This document shows positions 7,294 through 13,001 of a stretch of DNA of 13,001 bases, in pieces; position 1 is the first letter of the stretch; every line of letters begins with the position of its first letter. The position numbers were made by a program, and so were the translations under genes. Location of the stretch: NCBI GenBank assembly GCA_041844335.1, contig JBGZAX010000014.1, positions 1 to 13,001 of the forward strand, given 5' to 3'. Below the pieces are notes generated by a model. It ran no database searches, was not told where the DNA came from, and saw only the letters and a program-made list of their open reading frames with translations. This stretch comes from CAUUFM01 sp041844335 (GTDB lineage: Bacteria; Bacillota; Clostridia; Lachnospirales; Lachnospiraceae).

Positions 7294-7743
7294 ATGAGAA
7301 AAATTGTGAAAAGTTGTGCTGTTTTATCAGCGATTGTATTGTGTATGGTATCAATGTACGGTTGCGGAGACAAGAAAAAGGCTGAAAATTCATCCGTTAT
7401 GTATAAAGACGGAACCTATGAAGCGGAGAGTAAGCCTGATTCTTTCGGAGGAAAGGTGGTAGTCCATATTACGATTAAGGATTCCAAAATATCGGAGGTA
7501 ACAATGGAAAACCTTGATAATAATGGTAATGAAAAGGGTGAGGATTACGGAAAGCAGGACGGAGAGATAAAAAATGAGGGTCTGTACAAGATAGCTCAGG
7601 ACGCTGTAAATAATACCAAGGAGTATCCTGCAAAGCTTATGGAAACACAAGATATTGAAAAGGTGGATGCCATAGCGGGAGCCACTGAAAGTAATGTCAC
7701 TTTTAAAGATGCTGTGAATAAAGCTTTAGAAAAAGCGAAATAA
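7294..7743 (+). CDS. FMN-binding-domain lipoprotein (probable extracellular flavoprotein)
   Basis: A 149-residue lipoprotein. Residues 1-23 form the signal peptide and Cys24 (in MYGC) is the predicted lipidated residue, followed by a short charged tether. Residues about 36-147 form a single FMN_bind domain. Typical features are KDGTYEAES near 38 and the flavin-attachment motif DAIAGATES at 125-133. In NqrC/RnfG-type proteins an ApbE enzyme attaches FMN to the hydroxyl residue at the last position of SGATxT. Here that residue is Ser133 and the first Ser of the motif is Ala128. The domain suggests an electron carrier on the outer face of the membrane. In the C. jejuni locus this place in the operon holds thioredoxin-like genes, so a flavin may replace thiols as the redox input. 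A clear AAGGAG at 7280-7285 fixes the start. No ApbE gene is visible in the window. Confidence 0.9.
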   Translation: MRKIVKSCAVLSAIVLCMVSMYGCGDKKKAENSSVMYKDGTYEAESKPDSFGGKVVVHITIKDSKISEVTMENLDNNGNEKGEDYGKQDGEIKNEGLYKIAQDAVNNTKEYPAKLMETQDIEKVDAIAGATESNVTFKDAVNKALEKAK

Positions 7744-7744
7744 T

Positions 7745-8956
7745 ATGAAAGGCGATTTAAGCAGTATTGAAATTGCAAAGCACAATATAGATAATAAGAA
7801 AGCAAGAGCTTTGCTGCTTACTATATTAAGCTGTGTGCTATGCTTTGTATTATTTTTATCAAGCTTTCTTATTTACGGCTTAAAGAGCGGTATGTCGTCA
7901 CTTTATGACAGAGTGGGTGCGGATATTATACTCGTTCCTGAAGGCTATGATGCCAAAATTACGGGTGCTATTTTGAGAGGAGAACCTAACACATTCTTCT
8001 TTGAAAGATCCGTTTATGAGCGCACAAAAAAGATAGAAGGTGTGGAAAAAGCCACATTTCAATTATTCCTTGCTACTTTATCTGCCGGCTGCTGTTCCTT
8101 TCCGATACAGGTGGTAGGATATGATGAAAATTCCGATTTTTTGGTAAAGCCTTGGCTTATGCATCAGGTCAAGCTGCCGTTAAATGATGGAGAAATAATC
8201 GTAGGAGCCAATATTGTCGGAGATGTTCATGATGATGTTAAGTTTTTTAATCAGAGCTTTAAGATAAAGGGTCGTTTATCGAAAACAGGAATGGGCTTTG
8301 ATAATACTGTATTTATGAGCTTTAATGAGGTTTTGAGACTTTCTAAGGAGTATTCAAAGATTTTAAGTCTGCCTTCGGAAAATCAGGAAAATCTTATTTC
8401 GAGTGTTATGATTAAGGTAGATAGTAAAAAAACCGATGTGGAAAGTGTGAAAAAGGCAATAGATGCTGAATTTAAAGGAGAGGGTATTTATTGTCTTACA
8501 GCTCAGTCTATTATGAATGAGATAGGAAAGCATACACAGAATTTGCTTATGTTTATTTATATTTTGATAGCTCTTGTTTGGATTTTAGTATTTGCGGTGC
8601 TTATTCTTGTTTACAGTGTTTCTATTAGAGAGCGAAAAAAGGAAATAGCTACTTTGCGCATAATCGGAGCTACCAAGCGTAGGGTAAAGAGTATTATATT
8701 AAATGAGGTTCTTCTTATAAACTTAAAGGGAGCAATAATAGGAACTGTGCTTTCATCAGCGGTTTCCGTTCTATTTTCACGGGCTTTTAGCGAGGCATTT
8801 AAGATGCCTTTTTTGGAGCCTGATTACATTTTGCTTTTTGTCTTGGGAATTATAACTGTTTTTATAGGCACAGCTATGGGACCTTTGGCGGTATCGGCTG
8901 CTTTAAATAAGATGCTGAATCAGGAAATAGCTTTACTTTTAAGAGAGAATGATTAA
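7745..8956 (+). CDS. FtsX-type ABC permease with extracellular Cys-Cys motif
   Basis: A 403-residue permease with the four-segment FtsX/MacB topology: about 22-46, 266-292, 318-346 and 361-385. The signature ERKKEIATLRIIGAT is at 296-310. The outer domain begins GADIILVPEG and contains LSAGCCSFPIQVVGYD, a vicinal Cys116-Cys117 pair ahead of a DFLVKPW stretch. It starts one base after the stop of the FMN lipoprotein gene without a Shine-Dalgarno sequence of its own, so it probably depends on translational coupling. It has no ATPase gene next to it. It could use the ATPase at 6579, or the truncated one at the left edge of the window. It is the last gene of the operon, and the terminator follows at once. 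It is more distant from the two permeases upstream than they are from each other. Confidence 0.88.
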   Translation: MKGDLSSIEIAKHNIDNKKARALLLTILSCVLCFVLFLSSFLIYGLKSGMSSLYDRVGADIILVPEGYDAKITGAILRGEPNTFFFERSVYERTKKIEGVEKATFQLFLATLSAGCCSFPIQVVGYDENSDFLVKPWLMHQVKLPLNDGEIIVGANIVGDVHDDVKFFNQSFKIKGRLSKTGMGFDNTVFMSFNEVLRLSKEYSKILSLPSENQENLISSVMIKVDSKKTDVESVKKAIDAEFKGEGIYCLTAQSIMNEIGKHTQNLLMFIYILIALVWILVFAVLILVYSVSIRERKKEIATLRIIGATKRRVKSIILNEVLLINLKGAIIGTVLSSAVSVLFSRAFSEAFKMPFLEPDYILLFVLGIITVFIGTAMGPLAVSAALNKMLNQEIALLLREND

Positions 8957-8966
8957 TAATAAAACA

Positions 8967-9002
8967 AAGGTGCTGTCGCATTAGATAACGCGACAGCACC
9001 TT
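8967..9002. terminator. Bidirectional rho-independent terminator between convergent genes
   Basis: A perfect 13-base-pair stem (AAGGTGCTGTCGC with GCGACAGCACCTT) closes a 10-base loop, ATTAGATAAC. On the + strand it is followed by the T-rich ATTAATATTTTTTATTTTA. On the - strand it is followed by the complement of GATTAATAATAAAAC, also T-rich. It ends the iron operon and, read leftward, the lysozyme gene, whose stop codon (9014-9016) lies in the + strand T-tract. Confidence 0.93.
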
Positions 9003-9013
9003 ATTAATATTTT

Positions 9014-11209
9014 TTATTTTACTGTTATTTTTACTGTGGTCTTTAGATTATTGCCGGTAGTTATTGTGATAACTGCAGTTCCTTTTTTTACAGCCCTGAT
9101 ATTTCCTTTTCTTGATACTCTTACTATCCTTTTATCTGATGTGCTATATTTTACGCTTGAGTAAGTATTTTTTTCAAATTTCGGCTTTATTCTGAAGTTT
9201 TGACCTACTTTAAGACTCTTATTTTTCACATTTGCTGAAAGGCTGCTTGGAGGATTGAATACAGTGACATTTACAGTATCCTTAAGGCTGCTGTCACTCT
9301 TTGATGTGACTGTTAGTGTTGCGGTACCTGCTTCTAAAGCCTTCATTTTACCGTTGTTGTATCCGCTTATTATGCCTATATCGGAGCTGTGCCAAACAAT
9401 ATCATTTATGTCCGCATTTTTTGGAATGGTAAAGCTGAACTGATATGTGTCTCCTTTTCCCAATTTTACGGAACTTTCCTTTATGTCAAGCGGCTTTTTT
9501 TCTTTTTTTGTTTTGCTGTCTTTATTGTCTGTATCGCCATTTTCTTTTTTAGTCTTATCTTTTTTATTGTTTTTGTTTTCTTTATTTTCCGGCTCTTTTT
9601 TGCTTTTTTTCTGATTTTCTTCGTTTTTCTTTTCGTTGTCTTTTTGTTCTTGTTCATTTAACGCTTTTTCTTCATTTTTAGCATCTTTTTGTTTTATATC
9701 GTCTTTTTTTTCAGGCACCGTATCTTTAACAATAAGATCACATTCTGCTATCTTATCATCAACTTGTGCGGTGATAATGGTTTCTCCTGCGGATTTTGCT
9801 TTTATTGTACCGTCCGATGAAATGGTGGCTATTTTTTTATCATCAACATAATATTTTATCTTTATATTTTTATTTTCAGGAGTGACTGTTGCCTCAATTT
9901 TGCCTGTTTCACCTTTAAATAGCATAACCTCAGTAAGGTTTAATTTTATTTTTTCTATTTTTATTTCTTCTTTTACAATATTTATTAGAGTTGACGAACT
10001 CACCGCACCTGTACTTGCTGTGATTACAGCGCTGCCTGCTTTTATCGGTGTGATCGTTCCGTCGTTTGCAACTTTGGCTATATTGTCATCTGATGAAAAA
10101 AATTGTATATTTTTTCTATTGGCATTGGTAGGGAATACGTCAATCTCAAGCTTTTTGCTTGGGGTGGTATTCGCATCTATTGTAATTCCGTTTTCTATAA
10201 ATTGAATTGAGGTCGGCTCTATTAAATCATTGGTATCTTGAGGTAAATTGTTGTTATTGTTGTTGTGTTCATTGTCGTATTCATCAAGTAATTCTTCACC
10301 ATCTTCATAAGGTGCGCTGTCTCCGCCTGTTCTTCCGGTTGCAACGACCTTTTCAAGTAATGAGTTGAAATTCGGATCTGCAAATGCCGGATCATATATA
10401 AAGTTCACATCGCAGTGATGTGTGGTTTTTCCTTTCGAAGTGGTTTTATATGATATACTCGGTACGTATGCTGTACTGCTTAACTGCCACATATAATAGG
10501 GATAGTCGGTCGGAGAAAAACCGGCAAATTTGCCGTAAGTAGCCTTATTTCCAAGCTTAGGATATCTGGCTATCCAAAGCTTTCGGTCGGCTATGGCATC
10601 ATGGTCAATATATTTCTTAATAATAAATTCACCAGTGTAGATCATAGAATCGTATCCGTTCTCCTCTATCACATCACAAAAAGCATTTAAAGCCTCTGAT
10701 GTTGCTGCCTTTCCTTTTTTTACAAGCTTTTTCATACTGCCATTGCTTTCAAAATCGTAGGTGATCGGCATTTCCAGAGGACGTCCGTTCATTGTGTTGA
10801 TTGCAGCCTGTGCCTCCTGTATAGCCTCATCTTTATTTTTTGCGTAGCTGAATACGTAAACGCCTCTTTTTAAGCCGACAGAGCCTGCACCGTTATAGAA
10901 ATCCTCAAAGTATTCATCTACTAAATCGGAAATTTCCGTATCAGGATTTCTTTTACTGATTTTAATAATTACAAAGCTGATTCCAAAATCCTTTACTGCT
11001 TGCCAGTCAATTATTTTTCCACTTTTATTATTCCACTTTGATACGTCTATACCCAGAGCTACAGGCATTTTGTTATCATACTGGCTTGGGAATGATGCCG
11101 CACTTACTGTTTCTATAGTGGTTGTAATTATTATCGCAGAGGCTAAAATACCGATTGCGGTTTTTTTAATTATGATCTTTAATTTGTCCAACATACCTAA
11201 TTTTGACAT
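9014..11209 (-). CDS. Secreted GH25 lysozyme with Ig-like (Big_2) domains
   Basis: A 731-residue secreted protein. Residues 1-38 form a signal peptide (basic start, hydrophobic core, VSA-A end). Residues about 49-278 are a GH25 muramidase domain, which cuts the MurNAc-GlcNAc bond of peptidoglycan. GIDVSKWN carries Asp55, and YDFES carries the Asp152-x-Glu154 pair with Glu154 as expected catalytic acid; the domain ends near CDVNFIYDP. After an Asn/Asp/Glu-rich spacer come Ig-like domains at about 331-412, 416-495, 576-651 and 653-731, each ending in the Big_2 pattern G-x-A-x-(I/L)-T. A Lys/Glu/Asn-rich linker (about 497-572, bases 9494-9721) splits them into two pairs. There is no LPXTG anchor, so attachment is presumably non-covalent through the basic C-terminus. 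AGGAG at 11216-11220 on the - strand gives the start. The role is probably cell-wall remodelling; it appears unrelated to the iron operon. A lytic role against other cells is possible. Confidence 0.92.
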   Translation of the reverse strand: MSKLGMLDKLKIIIKKTAIGILASAIIITTTIETVSAASFPSQYDNKMPVALGIDVSKWNNKSGKIIDWQAVKDFGISFVIIKISKRNPDTEISDLVDEYFEDFYNGAGSVGLKRGVYVFSYAKNKDEAIQEAQAAINTMNGRPLEMPITYDFESNGSMKKLVKKGKAATSEALNAFCDVIEENGYDSMIYTGEFIIKKYIDHDAIADRKLWIARYPKLGNKATYGKFAGFSPTDYPYYMWQLSSTAYVPSISYKTTSKGKTTHHCDVNFIYDPAFADPNFNSLLEKVVATGRTGGDSAPYEDGEELLDEYDNEHNNNNNNLPQDTNDLIEPTSIQFIENGITIDANTTPSKKLEIDVFPTNANRKNIQFFSSDDNIAKVANDGTITPIKAGSAVITASTGAVSSSTLINIVKEEIKIEKIKLNLTEVMLFKGETGKIEATVTPENKNIKIKYYVDDKKIATISSDGTIKAKSAGETIITAQVDDKIAECDLIVKDTVPEKKDDIKQKDAKNEEKALNEQEQKDNEKKNEENQKKSKKEPENKENKNNKKDKTKKENGDTDNKDSKTKKEKKPLDIKESSVKLGKGDTYQFSFTIPKNADINDIVWHSSDIGIISGYNNGKMKALEAGTATLTVTSKSDSSLKDTVNVTVFNPPSSLSANVKNKSLKVGQNFRIKPKFEKNTYSSVKYSTSDKRIVRVSRKGNIRAVKKGTAVITITTGNNLKTTVKITVK

Positions 11210-11347
11210 ATCTAACTCCTATTTTTATTTTATACATAAGTGCAATGATAACATTTTAGGAGTAAAAAATCAATCATAAAAGAACTGATTTTAGTGCTAA
11301 ATTGTAAAGAATTTGTAAAATATAAGAAATATGTTCTTTAAAATTTT

Positions 11348-11473
11348 ATAAAGCCTTTTTTTCAAACATCGGCAATTCGGTATGCTTGTGTAACCGAATT
11401 CCCTATGAGACAAAAAATGCTTGTATCATAAATTGTCTGTCACATACCTGATCAAGACATTGAAAGGCTTTAT
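11348..11473. repeat. 11-base inverted repeat flanking the hairpin region
   Basis: ATAAAGCCTTT at 11348-11358 is perfectly complementary to AAAGGCTTTAT at 11463-11473, with 104 bases between. The right arm lies just after the -35 hexamer of the methylase promoter, partly inside it. The arms could pair over a long range in a leftward transcript or bind a regulator; nothing in the sequence decides. Confidence 0.5.
11371..11403. other. Intergenic hairpin
   Basis: AATTCGGT (11374-11381) pairs with ACCGAATT (11393-11400) around an 11-base loop. Beyond a C/C mismatch, GG and CC add two more pairs. It has no T-run on the + strand. On the - strand it is followed after a few bases by AAAAAAAGG, also not a T-run, so it is not a usual terminator. 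It may be an operator or a structural element. Confidence 0.5.
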
Positions 11474-11525
11474 GTCTTTGTGATATAATGTTAGCATTTA
11501 GTGAAAGCAGACAAAGCGATGCTTG
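11408..11525 (+). repeat. Imperfect direct repeat flanking the methylase promoter
   Basis: AGACAAAAAATGCTTG (11408-11423) and AGACAAAGCGATGCTTG (11509-11525) share AGACAAA and ATGCTTG with different centres of two or three bases. One copy lies upstream of the -35, the other just past the expected transcription start. The pairing could be an operator pair or chance. Confidence 0.35.
11460..11489 (+). promoter_or_regulatory. Sigma-A-type promoter with extended -10
   Basis: TTGAAA (11460-11465), an 18-base spacer, then TATAAT (11484-11489). TG at 11481-11482 one base before the -10 makes it an extended -10 promoter. Transcription should start near 11496, giving a leader of about 97 bases before ATG 11594. 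Confidence 0.8.
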
Positions 11526-11593
11526 GGATTGGCGTAAGCTTATCATATACAAAAATCTGAATTAAAAGACAACAGCAAGGGAGAATAGCTTAT

Positions 11594-13001
11594 ATGAAAA
11601 ATATACTGTCAAAAATAATTACCGATTCTAACTACGGAATTGAACAATTTAGTCAAGATGAAATTGATGAGGTTGAAAAATTAATTTTTTCAAAGCCTAA
11701 TAAAAAAGGTGAAGATGTTTATTATGTGAAATGTCAGATAAGAGATAAAGATATAAAGCTGACAGATGAGGAATTGGTGCGTCAACTTTACATAAATAAA
11801 CTTATAAATACTTACAGTTATCCAAAAGCAAAAATGGAACTTGAATCTATTGTGTCTTTCGGCAGAGAAAAAAAGAGGGCGGACATAGTAATTTTTGATA
11901 AAATTGCAACTACAAGTCCCTATATTATTGTGGAGTTAAAAAAGCCGAAATTAAAGGACGGAAAGGAACAGTTGAAAAGCTATTGTAATGCTACCGGAGC
12001 CCCAATCGGCGTATGGACAAATGGAGAGCAAATTTCCTTTTATCACAGAAAGAATCCTAATTTTTTTGAAGATATACCTGATATTCCGACATTTAATGAT
12101 AAGCTTTCGGATATTTTAAGCGAACGTTGGACAATAGATGATCTTATTGCCAAAGACAAGTTAATTACAGAGAAAAAGAGCTTAAAAGACCTTATTTTGG
12201 AAATGGAAGATGAGGTTTTAGCTAATGCAGGTGTTGACGTGTTTGAAGAAGTATTTAAGCTGATTTTTACAAAGCTTTATGATGAAATGGAAAGCGGAAA
12301 AAATACTTGTAGACATCTTGAGTTCAGAAATTATGGAGATACGGAAAGTGAATTAAAAGATAAAATACAAAATTTATTTGATAAAGCAAAATACAAATGG
12401 GACGGGGTATTTTCTGAGGAGGCTAAAATTTCACTTAGTCAATCTCATTTGTCTGTTTGTGTATCTTCACTTCAAGATGTGAAGCTGCTTAATTCAAATC
12501 TTGAAGTGGTAGATGATGCATTCGAATACTTGATGAGCAAGTCGTCTAAGGGTGAGAAAGGACAGTATTTTACGCCAAGATATGTAATAGAGATGTGCGT
12601 AAGAATGTTAAATCCCAAAGCTGATGAAACTATGATAGATACTGCGGGCGGTTCATGCGGATTTCCTGTACACACAATTTTTTACGTTTGGAAACAGATT
12701 TTAAAAGAAAAGGGAATAAAGCAAAGTCATCTTTTTACAAGCGAGGAAAAGCCGCCTGAATGCAGCGATTATGTGGAAAAAAATGTGTTTGCTATAGATT
12801 TCGACGAAAAAGCTGTCAGAGTGGCAAGAACGCTTAACTTGATAGCAGGAGACGGTCAGACGAATGTATTACATCTTAATACCTTAGATTATGAAAGGTG
12901 GGAGGACAGCACTAAATCAGAGGATTGGATAGATGTTTATAATCAGGGATGGAAGAAACTTAAAAGGTTGAGAACATCAAAGAACAGCGACTATTCTTTC
13001 A
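11594..13001 (+). CDS. Restriction nuclease-N6-adenine methyltransferase fusion (3' end missing)
   Basis: The frame is open from ATG 11594 to the right edge, 469 codons. AAGGGAG at 11577-11583 is the ribosome binding site. Residues about 60-150 resemble the N-terminal nuclease domain of type I restriction HsdR: Asp97 in RADIVIF, Glu114-x-Lys116 in VELKKP and Gln126 in EQLKSY form a PD-(D/E)XK active site. Residues 190-310 are a mostly helical spacer. From about 305 the N6-adenine methylase domain starts: GQYFTP (323-328) is motif X and IDTAGGSCGF (348-357) is motif I, a variant of the usual DPACGSGGF; AIDFDEKAVRVAR follows. The NPPF/NPPY catalytic motif should come soon after the edge. Methylase and nuclease in one chain would modify and cut DNA at a site set by a specificity subunit or domain not seen here. 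It could be a type I-like HsdM variant or a type IIG-like enzyme; I cannot choose between these from this half. Confidence 0.9.
   Translation, partial: MKNILSKIITDSNYGIEQFSQDEIDEVEKLIFSKPNKKGEDVYYVKCQIRDKDIKLTDEELVRQLYINKLINTYSYPKAKMELESIVSFGREKKRADIVIFDKIATTSPYIIVELKKPKLKDGKEQLKSYCNATGAPIGVWTNGEQISFYHRKNPNFFEDIPDIPTFNDKLSDILSERWTIDDLIAKDKLITEKKSLKDLILEMEDEVLANAGVDVFEEVFKLIFTKLYDEMESGKNTCRHLEFRNYGDTESELKDKIQNLFDKAKYKWDGVFSEEAKISLSQSHLSVCVSSLQDVKLLNSNLEVVDDAFEYLMSKSSKGEKGQYFTPRYVIEMCVRMLNPKADETMIDTAGGSCGFPVHTIFYVWKQILKEKGIKQSHLFTSEEKPPECSDYVEKNVFAIDFDEKAVRVARTLNLIAGDGQTNVLHLNTLDYERWEDSTKSEDWIDVYNQGWKKLKRLRTSKNSDYSF

Larger units (their letters stand above)
11210..11593. other. Divergent intergenic region, 384 bases
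   Basis: No reading frame here looks coding. The right half carries the promoter of the methylase gene and a leader of about 97 bases. The middle holds a hairpin, an 11-base inverted repeat and a spaced direct repeat (listed separately). The left half, which should contain the leftward promoter for the lysozyme gene, is very AT-rich. Several TATAAA/TAAAAT-like hexamers occur, but none has a convincing -35 at the right distance, so I do not assign one. Confidence 0.75.

Noticed and set aside
9014..9200. A sortase anchor at the lysozyme C-terminus
   Set aside because: No LPXTG-like motif or terminal hydrophobic segment is present; the protein ends within an Ig-like domain.
9389..9661. Hydrophobic Phe-rich reading frame on the + strand that looks like a membrane protein
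   Set aside because: It is the complement of the Lys/Glu-rich linker of the lysozyme; Lys and Glu codons (AAA, GAA) read as Phe and similar on the other strand. It has no ribosome binding site.
11244..11255. AATGATAACATT resembles part of a Fur box in front of the lysozyme gene
   Set aside because: It matches only the centre of the consensus with a base missing and weak dyad arms, and AT-rich DNA gives such matches by chance. The iron operon's own promoter is off the window.
11348..11473. The inverted repeat as ends of a miniature transposable element
   Set aside because: The arms are only 11 bases, no target-site duplication is visible, and no second copy exists in the window.

Overview
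The window looks like a chromosomal segment of a low-GC Gram-positive anaerobe, most likely a clostridium of the Lachnospiraceae type. The signs are AT-rich DNA, strong AGGAGG-type ribosome binding sites, lipoproteins where Gram-negatives use periplasmic proteins, and a secreted lysozyme with bacterial Ig-like domains. The genus assignment is a guess from style, not from a database match.

Region 1 (2-9002, + strand) is one long, tightly packed operon that enters from the left edge. In order: the C-terminal part of an ABC ATPase; an FTR1-type iron permease with a signal peptide and a duplicated extracellular domain; a P19/Tp34-type metal-binding lipoprotein; a membrane protein with a C-terminal cysteine-rich DUF2318-type domain; two MacB/FtsX-type permeases; their ABC ATPase; an FMN-binding-domain lipoprotein; and a third FtsX-type permease. 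A strong hairpin terminator follows. The core order FTR1 - P19 - DUF2318 - permease - permease - ATPase is the order of the Campylobacter jejuni P19 iron-uptake locus (cj1658-cj1663). There the genes that follow encode thioredoxin-like proteins. Here that place is taken by a lipoprotein with a covalent-flavin motif and an extra permease carrying a Cys-Cys pair. The inferred job is uptake of iron through FTR1, with P19 as surface metal-binding partner and the DUF2318, ABC and flavin parts supplying redox or energy-linked functions whose details are unknown.

Region 2 (9014-11209, - strand) is one large gene for a secreted GH25 lysozyme followed by Ig-like (Big_2-type) repeats and a very charged linker. 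It converges on the iron operon and shares its terminator.

Region 3 (11210-11593) is a 384-base divergent intergenic region. It holds a good sigma-A promoter with an extended -10 for the rightward gene, a hairpin, an inverted repeat and a spaced direct repeat. Region 4 (11594 to the right edge) is the 5' part of a gene fusing a PD-(D/E)XK nuclease domain of the type I restriction HsdR N-terminal kind to an N6-adenine DNA methyltransferase domain. It is probably the first gene of a restriction-modification locus that continues off the window. No tRNA, rRNA, CRISPR array or insertion sequence was seen.
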